A stretch of DNA of 64,000 nt from Karstenula rhodostoma CBS 690.94 (Eukaryota > Ascomycota > Dothideomycetes > Pleosporales > Didymosphaeriaceae), in NCBI GenBank assembly GCA_010093485.1, contig MU001507.1:1446662-1510661 (forward strand), read 5' to 3'. A program made the position numbers and the translations under genes. Positions 1 through 10,815 of the stretch are shown one piece after another. Below the pieces are notes generated by a model. The model made no database searches. It was given only the letters and a program-made list of their open reading frames with translations, and was not told the origin of the DNA. How positions within the stretch are numbered: position 1 is the first letter of the stretch; every line of letters starts with the position of its first letter.

Positions 1-11
1 CCTCCACGACA

Positions 12-1564
12 ATGCCTCTCTCAGCCCAGAGCACCCAGACAATCAAATCCGTTCTCGATGCCGCTACCAAGGAGGGACCCACGGGCGTGAATGGTCTCAC
101 ATTTGTGGCCGTCGACAAGGACGGCAAGACCCTCATCGAACATGCCTCTGGCACGCGTGGCGTCAATTCGCAAGAGCCCATGAACATGGACACAACCTTC
201 TGTAAACGCTACCAAGTTCCTGTTTCTGTACGCTATGGTCTGATGTGATTACTACAGGGATTGCGTCCTGTACTAAGATTGCCGCCACCATTGCAGTCTT
301 GCAGCTTGTCGAGCAGGGAAGCATTCCGCTCGACGATCCGGAGTTTATCAAGAAGATGGCACCGGAAATTGGCGCGAAGAAGGTGTACGCTGATGGCGTC
401 AATGGCGCTGATCAACAGGGTAGCGTCACCATGAGGATGCTGCTCAACCACACGGCCGGCTTCGGGTATTCCTTCCTCGATGTCAGGATTAACATGCGCG
501 GAAGGCCCGTCGGGATCGCAGGTTCGTTCTGCTTTTGCTGTAGACGAGTCTGCACCGTGCACTTCTGACCAAGTCGCATTCAGAGTTCGACGGTGAAGAA
601 GAAGTCATCCTCAACTCACCCATGGTGAACCAGCCAGGTACGTCGAGCCAAAAAGGCTGCTATTGTCGGTAGGCTGACTAGACGCGAAACCCGCAGGAAG
701 CATGTGGGAGTACGGCGTGAACATCGACTGGGCCGGCATCATCCTCGAGCGCCACACCGGGCAGAAGCTAAACGACTACATGCAAGAGCACATCTTCCAG
801 CCCCTGGGCATCTCCGACGTCACCATGTTCCCCACCGACGAGATGAAGTCCAACCTCGCCTACATGCACCAGCGCGACCCAGCAACGGGCGCCCTAGCCG
901 AGCGCGACCACCTCTACCGCCGCCCGTTCTCGCAGACCACGAAAGAGAAGCAGCAGAGCTTCTTCCACTCCGCCGGCGGCGGCCTGTTCGCGAAGCCGAA
1001 AGAGTACGTCAAGATTTTCACAGCACTGCTGAACGGGGGCGTTAGCCCCACGACGGGGAACCGCATCCTGAAGAAGGAGACGGTGGACTCGATGTGGGAG
1101 AACCAGATTCCGAACCAGCCAAACTTTGCGCGTGGAGGTCCACCCGCAGCGGATCCGGTGCTGACGAACAGCCCTCCGGAGATGTATCCGCAGTCTAGGA
1201 ACCCGCCGCAAGGTTGGGGGTTGAGTATGTTCCTCACGCTTTCACCAGGAGATACCGGACGTGGCGCCAACACCGGGTGGTGGTGCGGCCTCGCGAATAT
1301 GTTCTGGTGGGTCGACAGGGAGAAGGGTGTTGCTGGGATGCTATGTAAGTGCAGATGCTCCATGTCTTTATAGTGCTTCCTCAAGAGTTTGGGTACACTG
1401 TGCTACTTGAGGAGGAGCAATGCAGTACCCACACTTTCTACCTGGTAGCGTAACATTTCGTTTACTGACTTCACGCAGCGGGCCAAGTCCTTCCTTTCGG
1501 CGATGCAAAGGTCATACAGGCATGGGTTGGAGTGGAGAAAGCAATCTACGACGGGTTAGAGTAA
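12..1564 (+). CDS. Beta-lactamase-family serine hydrolase (class C / esterase type)
   Basis: Five exons: 12-201, 258-521, 584-637, 697-1344 and 1479-1564, summing to 414 codons (413 aa). The first splice joins TTF to WIASCTK, creating the S-x-x-K catalytic motif (SCTK, about residue 67). The family landmark NHTAGFGYSF follows, then a Y-x-x-N-type motif (YGVN) and a C-terminal W-C-G-L-A-N segment near where the third active-site motif lies. The last exon ends in VLPFGDAKVIQAWVGVEKAIYDGLE, the usual C-terminus of this fungal family. Members are esterases, transesterases (LovD type) or peptidases rather than true antibiotic resistance enzymes, and the substrate cannot be predicted. There is no signal peptide, so it is probably cytosolic. 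The fourth intron (1345-1478, 134 nt) is much longer than the other three and carries a palindromic element described separately. The gene converges with the cellulase gene on the other strand. Confidence 0.85.
1385..1460 (+). repeat. Introner-like palindromic element, copy 1 (in intron)
   Basis: This lies inside the last intron (1345-1478) of the beta-lactamase-like gene, sense orientation. The left arm GTTTGGGTACACTGTGCTA pairs imperfectly with the right arm AGCAATGCAGTACCC around a GAGGAGG-type loop. It is followed by the tail ACTTTCTacctgGTAGCGTAAC shared with the other copies. The flanking intron sequence also resembles intron 2612-2767 of the neighbouring cellulase gene. Confidence 0.75.
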
Positions 1565-1687
1565 AGACGAAGTGTTCAAATCCATCGAGTTATGTCTGGC
1601 GCTTGTCTAAACTGTAATTGACATGCAAAGAAGAGTTACAACACCCCCAACCGCATTTGTGAGCGACATCCAGCATCATAGCCAACC

Positions 1688-4088
1688 TCATACCGTCAAC
1701 GTGAAATTGGCCACATTCGTCGGCTCGCGCGGGTAGAACTCCCAGGTGAACGTGGTCGTCTTTCCTGCGCTTCTCACCGCATCCAACACAGCTGCCTTCA
1801 AAATAACATTGTTCGCATCCCAATCCCACTGCCCTGAATACGTCAAGCGACCTTGCTGCAACGGTCCTAGGTACTGCGTCCAGTCGTCGATCAGGATCCC
1901 TCCATCACTCTTGATGGCTTTGACAGTGGCAGGACGGTTCTGGCCCTTCCAAGTGATCGGGATGAAGAGGTCCGTCGATGTAGCGGGAAGTTTTGCAGTG
2001 GTAGATCCGAGCACCGGCGTGGCGTATTGCAAGACGTCAATGTTTGTTGGGGCACCGGAGGAGAAAGTAACTGTGAGGTTTGCGAGCGAGCCAGTTGCAG
2101 TGCTCGAGGTGAATACTGTTTTGAGGAACGCGGAGGTCAGGACTATCGCGGACGAAGTGCTTGAGTAGTCGGTTCCCTTAGTCAGAACAGCTCCTGTTTT
2201 AGCGTTCTTAATGCTAGATAGAGTGTTGCCGTTGAACAAGTAAGGCAGCGTTACGTCTGTGACTGCATCTCCAGCCTTGTGGTAAGCGTAAGCGGAGGAT
2301 TGTTGCGTCGTCGCGGACCCGTCGGTCGTGCTATCTGGCAAGCTGTTTGTTTTGCCCGCTACGGCGTTGTTCAAGATACTGAGAGCAGTGGCATCCCGCC
2401 AGACGTGACTCAGTCTATCGAGGTGGTCCACGCCATTGTCCCATATCACAGTTGCAGTGTTGTACTTGTTGGCTGTGCGGATGAAGAAGTCGAAGTACTT
2501 CCAGCGCGATGCCGTCTCCGTATTCACGGAACTGGCATCCCATTCGCCAATAATAAGAGGTACATCAGTAAAGTTATTACGGATAGCAGCGAGCTCAGTA
2601 TCGAGAGCGGCCTAGAAGTTCGAGGTACAAGTCAGTGACAGGCTTGAGGAAGGTTACTGTGCTGAATTCAAAGCGTGAGTACTGCTTTGCCCCTCCTGGG
2701 GTAAGACAGTGAACTCCAACTCTTGACGAGGTACAGCAGGAAAGTCGTGTTGGAGATGAAATCTTACCTTGTCGGCGTCCGAGCCCCAGGTTGTCCTGCC
2801 CCACGCAGAGAAGATGTATTCGTAGGGACTGTAGTAGTGGTATTGTATAGCCCACGGATTCTTGAATTTCGCATCTGGCCGTTTAAACCACTGGCTTGTC
2901 TTGACGGAATCCTGAGTAGCCCCAACGAGATTCACAACTCTCTGCGCATTGAAACCGCCAGCGTCGTTGATAGCTTGGAGGAAAATGTTGTTGAGTTTGT
3001 TGATTTCAGCACCGTGCTCTGCAGTAGTGCCCGGAGGTTCGTTGATTGACTCAAAGGCAACTTGGCTACCCGTGCACGCAAGCTTTGTTCCGATCTGGTA
3101 CCAGAGTCTGTAGAACTTCTCTTCAATCAAGGTAAGGTTTGCTCCAGAGGCAGTGACGTCGGCCCAGACCCAACTGTCGTGATGAACATTAACAATGGTG
3201 TAGAAGCCTCTGGCAGTGATCAAGTCGACTACATCGGAGACACGCTGCAGCCAAGCAGCATCTACATCCCAGCTTGGCGATCCGGTGGTGAAATGGTAAG
3301 CCCATGTCACGGGTAGGCGAACACTCTTGAAGCCGGCAGCCTTGACATCTGTTGGATGGCATTGAAATTAGTGTCGACCTTGTATATCTTCACAGATGTA
3401 CTAACCGTCAAATGTGCCTGCTGTCACTTTCGGGTTGTTCCAATCGCCCTCGTCTTCAATCGCATCGAGTGTGTTTCCCAAGTTCCACCCAGGATTCATG
3501 TTCTTGACGAAGGCGCTAGCAGACACTGGTGTGAAGGTCCCCGTGCACTTTACTCCAGCTCCAGAGGTGGCGGACGCACTTGCAGATGCAGAGGCGGACG
3601 TGGAGGCCGATGCCGATGCTGATTTCGTTGGAGATGTCACCAATGTAGTCGCCGAGGACTTGGTGGTAGCTCCGGAGCCTGAGCTTGTTCGTGCAGAGGA
3701 GACTGCCGAGCTGGTGGCTGCTGTCCCGGGAACACATTGGTGGTACCCTTTGTACACGTTATTATTTCAATTCATTCCAATTCTCAGATCTGGATGGCTT
3801 ACATTCATTCTGAGCCTGGCATGTGTACCCGGATGGACACGACGTATCACCAGTGTAGCCCGTGCCACCACCTATATGGGTCAGTAAGCTCTACTCACTG
3901 CAATCCTGACAGTGGCGGGTCAAAAGTTTGAGTATTGTATTGCTCCTCTTGGGGCAACACAAGCGTATTCAAACCTTTGGCCATGTACCGTACATCATCG
4001 AATACTCACATTTATCGTACGGCCCATTCGCAGCAATCGCGCCTTGAACAAGGGCTCCGAAAAGCATCAACCCAAGCCTAGCAACCAT
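1688..4088 (-). CDS. Secreted endoglucanase: CBM1 - GH5 (GH5_4-like) - CBM_X2 - CBM46
   Basis: Five exons (4088-4010, 3871-3803, 3747-3406, 3348-2768, 2611-1688) give 664 aa. A signal peptide (MVARLGLMLFGALVQGAIA) is followed directly by a CBM1 cellulose-binding module assembled across two introns (about residues 22-56: CGGTGYTG, SCPSGYTC, NEWYHQC). A Ser/Thr/Ala linker with an (SA)n run follows, then the GH5 barrel. Catalytic acid/base Glu is in FESINEP (about 267) and the nucleophile Glu in LIIGEWD (about 380). An Ig-like X2 module (LPYLFNGNTLSSIKN, from about 480) and a CBM46-like C-terminal module (DWTQYLGPLQQGR, FTWEFYPREP) complete it. The predicted role is extracellular cleavage of beta-1,4-glucan or xyloglucan. 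Splicing is well supported because CBM1 and the GTFDDVKAAGFKSVRLP strand only appear after intron removal. Introns 3872-4009 and 2612-2767 carry palindromic elements. Confidence 0.9.
2650..2722 (-). repeat. Introner-like palindromic element, copy 2 (in intron)
   Basis: This lies in intron 2612-2767 (156 nt) of the cellulase gene, sense orientation. Read on the minus strand it contains GAGTTGGAGTTCACTGTC, TTACCCCAGGAGGGG, then GCAAAGCAGTACTCAC and CTTTG...GCACAGTAACC. The order and spacing match copy 1. Both introns also share GTAAG at the 5' end, a CTC...CAAGAG block before the arm, and CACTGACTT/TTACTGACTT near the 3' end. Confidence 0.7.
3904..3974 (-). repeat. Introner-like palindromic element, copy 3 (in intron)
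   Basis: This is in intron 3872-4009 (138 nt) of the cellulase gene, which separates the signal peptide from CBM1. On the minus strand: GTTTGAATACGCTTGTGTTG, then CCCCAAGAGG, then AGCAATACAATACTCAAAC. The arms form a clear imperfect inverted repeat of about 19 bp each. The tail ACTTTTGaccc...CACTGTCAGG follows. Confidence 0.75.
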
Positions 4089-5155
4089 ATTGCCGTTCGA
4101 TGATCCCACAATGTAACCAACGGCCAGAATCGATCAGCGCAGCACACCTGTTCCAGGACCTGGCCATCTCCCTCCTTATATCTTCCCGCTCGCAAAACCA
4201 CTGACGCGATGCCCTCTGAAATGATCATCATGCCGGCCCACATCTCCATTTCCTCCAATGAACAGGGGCACCTGTAGATGAATGTCTTCCCCAAGATTCT
4301 CCACACTAGGTACGTTTGCCCGGATTCCAGCGCAGCTTTCCAATGCAAGGTAGCCCCGGACCCTGGGGTGCTACACCGATCCAGGAAGTAGGGCAGGCTG
4401 CACAGGCGGACAGGGGCCGGGATTGGCTGCGTGGTGGCTCGCCTCCTTGGCTCTGTGCGGTACCATATTGCAGGTCCCGTCGGCCCTATAGCCAAATGAA
4501 CAAACAACCTTATAATTTTCCGCCAAGTACACCGAGGATAATTCGCGTCACGTCCAGCTTTGACGGGCCGAAGTGGTATAAGGTGATCCAGGCGGCTGTG
4601 CCAGGGACCAAATATGACGGAAACGATGCTGGACTATGGGACACAACATCCCACCCCTTGACTAGCGCCAGACTGAAGTGGGGTGTTCGCCTTTAATATT
4701 TTATCGAACAAGGAAACCGCATCTGAGGATTTCGACTTCCCATGGCCAGCGGCAAGTGATTCAAAAAGCTTCATACGACAAGATGTAGCTATAAACGCCG
4801 TAGAAACGTGATAAGTATGTAACGACAATATGAGGAAAGCGCAGGGTCGTCACTGCAAGCAGATAATATACATATGCATCGCAATTCGATGCGAGAGAGC
4901 TTTGAAAATATTGTTGAGATTCAAAGAAAATGCCCTTTATTCCCACAACGACATCAAAATGACGTGTCAAGTCGTACGCCATGAGCCCCAAATTGCGCCT
5001 GTAATCGTCCGGATTATGTGTGGGTTTCGAAGGTGGCCCTATTTGGCGCAAGACAAGGCTGTTCCTACGACCGTGGAGTGGGAGTGGCAACGCCGAAGGT
5101 TGTGAGAAGGTGAGATCCTTGTCGAGTTGCTGTCTCTTCTGACTGATCGGAGTTC
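4089..5155. other. Intergenic, cellulase promoter region
   Basis: No convincing gene is visible in this 1.07 kb stretch. It holds the upstream region of the cellulase gene and the 3' flank of the CPSF6-like gene. One CTGGGG hexamer near 4364 fits the carbon-catabolite repressor consensus (SYGGRG), which would suit a cellulase, but a single hexamer is weak evidence. Confidence 0.5.
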
Positions 5156-6523
5156 TTATTCCGGACGCGGTCTTTTGGCTCCATGCGGGTTCCAGTTCCC
5201 GTCTCCGGCACCTTGGCCCTGTTGGAAGAAACCCGGGTTGAACTGGTTTTGATTGCCACCGAAGCCGCCAGGGCCTGCACCTACTTGTGAAATATGGTGT
5301 TAGCGCTTGACTACAGCTAGGGGTAAAACAATGCAGGGACATGCCACTGTGGAAGAGATGCTGAATGTTTGACGTACCCATGCCTCCACCCATCATACCC
5401 CCCATGTTGCCACCCATCATGCCCATTCCACCGCCCATGCCCATCATGTTGTTTCCCATGGGCATGGCCATACCGCCCATGTTGTTCATGCCCATACCCC
5501 CACGGCCGCGATTGTTCATGCCACCGCGCATGCCACCACCCATCATGCCGCCACGGTTGAAGTTGCCTCCACCGAAGTTGTTCATTCCGCCCATTGGGCC
5601 ACCGCCAAAGTTGTTCATAGGACCGGGCCCACCGAAACCACCCATGTTGCCGCCCATGTTGCCAGCTGGACCATTGAAGCCACCCCTTTGAAAGCCCACG
5701 TTGTTCCCCCCTCGGTTGTTGAAATTGCCTCTTTGGTTATTGAAGCGATTGAAATTGCCTCCCTGTCCACCTTGGTTGCCAAAGTTGCCAGAAGATGACC
5801 GGTCGCCGCGATTTTTGTCGCGCTGGGGTACATCTTTCGGGAGGGTCTTGAACGGGTTCACGTGAGGCGGGTTGAAGATGGCCGTGGGCTTTTTGGTGTG
5901 GGTCTGGTCCTTGTACAGGGCTTCTATCTGGTGTTTAAGCGCCGTGGCAGCTTGGGGACTCTGTAATTGTACGTAAACCTGGCTGCGAGGTGTCAGCAAA
6001 AGCTGGACAAGCATAGCAACATGACGTACCCTTTGCTTTTACCATTCACTTTGTGCTCGTTGAAAGTAACCTCGTTGAGCTCATCTTCACAGCCACCTTG
6101 GTTGGCCCAGCCGCGAATGTCCTCCTCACTGATCCACCAGTTTAGGTCATTGATCATGAGCGCCGCGGTAGCGCCTGGATCCATTGGCCGGTCGTCGTCC
6201 TCACCTTGCTTACGCTTCACACCCTGCTGCTGAGGAGCCTGCTTTAGGAATGTCTGGTTGTTCGCTGACGCGCCGGTACTCGAGATCTGCTGCGTACCAT
6301 TGTCGTATTGTGCGGTCCCGTTTGTTCCCGTGACGGAGCTATCGCGTTTGTTTGCTGCGTCAGGATCCGTTGGCTTCTCCGTTGTTTCCATGGCCGGCTC
6401 GAGCGAATCCTCGTGGGCAGCGGCGTTGGATTGTTTGGGGGGTTGCGATACGGCGGCATCCTGGAAGGTGGGACCGGACTCATCGCCGTAGATGTCAATG
6501 TCGAAGTTGTCGTCGTCAGCCAT
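5156..6523 (-). CDS. RRM protein related to CFIm68/CPSF6 (mRNA 3'-end processing)
   Basis: Three exons (6523-6030, 5982-5378, 5280-5156) give 407 aa. An acidic start (MADDDNFDIDIYG) and a Ser/Thr/Gln-rich linker lead to one RRM at about residues 115-195. This RRM has the unusual signature ALMINDLNWWISEEDI and a second-strand SKGQVYVQL; the W-W pair followed by E-D-I is typical of the CFIm68 family. A conserved HVNPFKTLPKD stretch follows, then about 150 residues of FGN/RGG and Met-Gly-Gly repeats. The last exon ends GAKRPRPE. Family knowledge points to pre-mRNA cleavage/polyadenylation factor I in the nucleus, while the GGM tail may drive condensation or RNA contacts. The low-complexity repeats create long shadow ORFs on the opposite strand (around 5365-5691) that are not genes. 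Confidence 0.85.
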
Positions 6524-7436
6524 AGTGCTAGAAGTCAGTAGAGGAAAGTCGCAGCCTGGAGGTGTGGATCAGGTCAGGCTGGGCCGAGGAAGGGTGAAAG
6601 TGAAGAGCAAGGTATTGATTTGGCTCTGGATTCTGATCCGGCAAGTTAACAGCTGACGTACATGCAGGTCTGTATGCGCGCGGTTCATCAGTGGACTATT
6701 TGACATGATGGTGGAAGGCTATAACAGGTCTTGGGGTAGAGACGGCAAAACAGGGCGCGAAGACCGCGCAGAACAGAGGAAATACGTACAGGACTGCTCG
6801 GCGGGCTTATACAGAATCCAGAAAAGGATGCCCAACGCAAGACACAGTAGTCCGACCGCCTCTGTGGCAGATGCGGATGAGTGAAGGTACAGAGGTACAA
6901 AAGGTATGTGAGAGATGAAAGCTGGATGTCTAGCTCCAACGCCTGCGTATTGAACCAGGCCTAGCCGTTTCCTTCCACACAGTCTTCTCGCACAGAATGC
7001 CAATTACTTATTGTGTGGTAGAAAGGGCCGCAGTCAAGAAGACGATTCGAGGGGAGAAACGGGGAGACAGAAGACGTCAGGCGCGCTTCAGCCTTGTGCT
7101 GTGGACGCGTCAGACGGGGGTGGGAGGCGACTAGAAGGCGGCAGCAGCAACGAAAGGAATGCGACAGCGCGAGTATGCTGCGAGACGTGTGTGGAGATGC
7201 AAGGTTGTCTCGAATGGACGTGAACTCGCTGCGCGCTCTCGCATCTCTGAGCTTCGGCGCGCGGAGCTTGGGCCTTGGCACGGCGGCTAACTGCTTTGGA
7301 CGGCCACCCGCCCGCAATCTGTCCCCCCAGTCCAGAGCGTCCACGGGTGTCCAATTGCCCCGTTACCTCGCCCTCCGCATAATAATCTGCCTCGCGACAC
7401 ACAACCCTCAACCCAACAAACACCTCTCACACAACA
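6524..7436. other. Intergenic, shared divergent promoter
   Basis: This region lies between the CPSF6-like gene (minus) and the Sss1 gene (plus), which are head-to-head. Several short ORFs occur on both strands but none shows a recognisable domain or splice support. It probably contains both promoters and 5' leaders. Confidence 0.5.
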
Positions 7437-7749
7437 ATGGACCAGGTCAAGGAGCTCGCCGAGTACGCTGCCCGCATCCCATGCCACAGCCCGCGCTAAC
7501 AATGTGCTTCGCAGCGTGCCGCAGGAGTTCGTCAAGGACGGCCTGCAGTTTGTCAACCGCTGCACCAAGCCTGACAAGCGGGAGTTCATCAAGATCTCGC
7601 AAGCAGTCGGAGTCGGCTTCCTGATCATGGGCGTCATCGGCTACGTCGTCAAGCTCATCCACAGTACGCAACACCCTGGGCAACCCTGGACACGGTCTTC
7701 TAACCAACACGCAGTCCCCGTGAACAACATCCTCGTCGGCGGCTCATAG
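7437..7749 (+). CDS. SSS1: Sec61 gamma subunit of the ER translocon (Sss1)
   Basis: Three exons (7437-7462, 7515-7663, 7715-7749) encode 69 aa: [10 protein letters not shown], then [48 protein letters not shown] and [12 protein letters not shown]. The protein is a near-textbook Sss1/SecE: an N-terminal amphipathic helix, the invariant RCTKPD-EF motif, and one tail-anchoring transmembrane helix (about residues 40-58). It clamps the Sec61 channel in the ER membrane for co- and post-translational translocation. The protein is too short for most ORF finders because it is split by two small introns. It is divergent from the CPSF6-like gene. Confidence 0.95.
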
Positions 7750-8140
7750 ACTACTCTCGCACTCGATTGCAGGACGGCTAGACATTGTATTAGGGGCTAT
7801 GAGGGCACAACAGAGGACGACGCTCGTCAGCAGAGGCAGGCGCAACGGGCGCTGAGAGTGTGCACGCTGGTTGCATTGGCGCATTTCGACACGGTTACAC
7901 GTTGTATAATACCCACCTCCGGAGGGTCACGGACTTTGGGCTTCAATATATCCATTTTGATTCCTCATGGGTTACCCCTTCGTCATGCATGGCCAGTCTG
8001 GTGGCAATCTTCCTTTCCATTGCCAATGGGCTACAATGCCTCGACATAAGTCTGAGTACACTGTGCTATTCCCGGAGGAGCAATACAGTACTCGAACTTC
8101 TGGTCTAGTACTGTAAAACTAGAACCTCCAACAACAAAGA
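7750..8140. other. Intergenic between convergent genes
   Basis: This is the 3' flank of Sss1 (plus) and of the WD40 gene (minus). It contains a complete non-intronic copy of the palindromic element (8052-8120). No gene is seen. Confidence 0.5.
8052..8120 (+). repeat. Introner-like palindromic element, copy 4 (intergenic)
   Basis: This is the best-preserved palindrome: CTGAGTACACTGTGCTATTC, then CCGGAGG, then AGCAATACAGTACTCGAAC, followed by the tail TTCTGGTCTAGTACTGTAAAAC. GAGTAC and GTACTC match exactly at the ends. It lies between convergent coding regions, about 20 bp beyond the stop codon of the WD40 gene, so it is either in a 3' UTR or between genes. Confidence 0.75.
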
Positions 8141-10376
8141 CTAGTCCTCGTACCAATACCTTCGACTCCCTGTCGCAATGCTCTTATAGAGCCGCTCGTC
8201 GTGCTGTAGCTGTGCGTTCACTCGTCTGCCTAACTGAGGCTCGGCCTCATCCTCCTCCATTCCATCGTTCCATGTGTGCACTGTGCAAGTACCGGACGTA
8301 TTCCCCCACCCGTTCCAAGAAGTCGCTGCACGTCAATTAGCTGGAGTTTGCGTTGTATTCATGCGAAAACATACCTGCCACCACGGGAGCGGTTGGATGC
8401 CAACTTGCATCGCGCACGCACGTGCTCCACCTGCCTCCATTCCGTCGAGGGAAGTCGTATGTCTCGGCCATGAAGTCTGGATCTCGCGGTCTGGAGTTCT
8501 TGGTCGCCTTGAGTACGTCAATCTTGCCAGCCAGCGTTGCATCGAGATTCCAAACATAGACCGAACCATCGTAACTTCCAGAATACACATATCGTGAATC
8601 CGTGCTGCCAGGAGGCGAGAAGTGGCATCGAATTAGCGTCTTCAAGACTTTGTGCCCGCGGAACGTCACCAGTGAACAATCGTGGGGATGGGGTCTATAA
8701 TCGCTGTCGTCGTAGCCGTTGCTCCGGTATTCAAACCGCGTCGTGTACGCATTGAGATCGACGCGGTCCGCCTTGTCTTTACTCATCATTTTTCTCAGGT
8801 CCCAGAGTTTCGCCGTCTGGTCCTTGCCGTTGCTGAGGACATAGCGGCCATCGCCCTTGCTGTCTACGTAGGTCAGACCCTCGGTGTGGCCAAGGAAGAC
8901 ACCAGCTTCCCTTCCATCACCCATACTCCGTCTGTCCCAAACCTTGATTGTGGTATCGTCGGACCCGGAATACAAGATGTGTGGCGACTGTGAATCGCCA
9001 AAGCAGACTGCATTCACATCGTCTTCGTGCCCAGGAATCCTCAATATGGACTGGCGCCGTTCTATATCGTATACGTAGACTGAGTTGTCGCCTGTCCCAG
9101 CAACGATTTCGCGCCCGTCGCCAGAGAACCGAATAGACCAGATGCCAAAGTACGTATGGATACCGTGGGGGTGGAGCGTCCCGGTGTTAGCAAAGTCAAG
9201 CAGGTGCGGTTCGGACTCGTTGTTGGGATCCGTGGGTGCAAGGCAGACAATACTCCGGATGGAGCTATAAGCTAAAAAGCGGTTGTCCGGGCTGAGAGAG
9301 GCATCGGTGATCGTCCACTGGCCGTAGGGGTACACCACTGTTTTGTAGTATTTCCAATCGTACGGATTCGAAGTATCGTACATCCGCACACGGAAATCCT
9401 GAGCGCAGGAAAAGAAGAAGTTGCCGTCGTCCGAGAATTGCCCAGAGTAGCACCGCGCGTTATAGTGGATGATGGTATCAGCTACCCCCTCCGGAATCAT
9501 GTCTTGTCTTATAAGTCTGTTGGCGTTCTTTTGTCTTCCGTTGCCGCCTAAGCCCAATTCCCTTTGCATAACCTTGTAAGCTAGCCTCTTCTTCCTCTTA
9601 ATGCTGTCTTCGGTCCGAGGATTTGCGCCAAACGTGCCAGTATCCATCAATTCTTTGCCTGTGTCGCTTGGAACCTTTTCAAAGGCGGCTCGACCTCTAT
9701 CCCTCCTCCTTCTCCGGGGCCCAACCGGGTCGTAGCCAGTAGCTCGTTCGCCGTTATCAGTATGGTCACTGCCATCATCATCTTCGTCATCGTCTTCCTC
9801 GTCATCATCATCGTCTACTAATCGTCGCGTTCGGAATCGTGCGCCAGTTGTGGCGAAGCCGCCAGTAGCGAAGAGTTGTCGAAGTCCCGAATGGCCGAGC
9901 AGCTGGAGTATCTGATCGCGGGATACTGCATTGGTCAGCATATCAAGGCATCCATTTGAGATGTCGCCGTACTGTATATCGGTCGCGCAGCATTCGTGCC
10001 GGTTGCGCTCTCCCCTTCATCATCATTATCTTCGTCTTCTTCTTCATCTTCATCACCCTCTTCGTCGTCTTCCTCGCCTTCATCCCTGGTGATTTCGACT
10101 TCTATCTCGAACCCGCCGAGGTTCTCTGCCGCATCTAAGAGATCAGTGTTAGTCGTGCCAGCCTTGCAAGCTCCAAGTCGCCCGATATGTACCGTGAAAG
10201 TGCGCGTCTATATCCTCACTCTCATCCTCCCCACTGCCTCCCTCGGCGGGGAAGTAATCCATGTCGTCATTGTCGTCCTCGGTATCTTGCCAAAACGGAT
10301 CGGTGGGGTCGTAGACGATGGTTCGCGGGTCGTCTTGCTCGCTCGGAGTATCTCGCGGATCTTGGGACGAACTCAT
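8141..10376 (-). CDS. WD40 protein, DCAF11 / LEC14B type (CRL4 substrate receptor)
   Basis: Four exons (10376-10193, 10134-9973, 9925-8375, 8325-8141) give 693 aa. The N-terminal third is acidic and disordered, with D/E runs on either side of a conserved ISRDQILQLLGHSGLRQLF helix. The conserved MIPEGVADTIIHYNARCYSG motif introduces seven or so WD repeats (for example YSGSDDTTIKVWDRR, LSNGKDQTAKLWDLRKM, YSGSYDGSVYVWNLD). WDRR and WDLR are the W-D-x-R signature used by DDB1-CUL4 substrate receptors, and the family matches human DCAF11. The likely role is substrate recognition in a nuclear CRL4 ubiquitin ligase. An in-frame ATG-less extension lies upstream of the chosen start (MSSSQDPRD). Splices were chosen to keep phase across the acidic exon 10134-9973. 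Confidence 0.88.
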
Positions 10377-10543
10377 TTTCGGGAGCGATTGAGCGATGAG
10401 GTGATGTTGAAGTCGAGCTATCAGGTCGAGCGCATCATACATGGGCGGGATGCTGCGCTGTGTCCACCGATAAATCCGGCGCTAATCCTCATAGCTCCAG
10501 AGACAGCCCGGGCACGCTATCTCAACGTGACTTGCTGATCTCC

Positions 10544-10689
10544 CTCTCACGGGAAGGTGAACACCGGCGATATAGTATTAGGTTAAGATTATAAACTTGT
10601 ATAGTAGCCTAAGTTACTCTAAAATTAACTATTCTATATCTATTAGTAGAGGCCTTAGCGTATATCCAGTCTTTATTCTCCTATGAGAG
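10544..10689 (+). mobile_element. MITE-like element, copy 1
   Basis: The 146 bp element is bounded by terminal inverted repeats (CTCTCACGGGAA at the left; CTCTCATAGGAGAA as the reverse complement of the right end). It is about 85% identical by eye to the reverse complement of 23473-23618, which has exactly the same length. It has no coding capacity. Target duplication here is imperfect (TCTCC versus TCTCT). Confidence 0.75.
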
Positions 10690-10762
10690 TCTCTGTGTGC
10701 TGTGAGTACCGGCGAATACAGGACACAGGATAGAACACAAATTATACAGTATATCTCGTGTT

Positions 10763-10815
10763 CGAGCTAACAGTGCAATACTTGTATCTAATCTAGCACA
10801 GTAGCTGTCATACAA
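10763..10815 (-). repeat. Possible degenerate introner-like palindrome
   Basis: The block starts GTTCGAG, contains a CAGTGCAATACTTG segment, and ends TAGCACAGTAG. The outer motifs and their spacing resemble the reverse complement of the palindromic family, but the interior is diverged. Weak. Confidence 0.3.

Noticed and set aside
5365..5691. Met/Pro/Leu-rich plus-strand ORF
   Set aside because: It is the antisense of the GGM repeats of the CPSF6-like protein.
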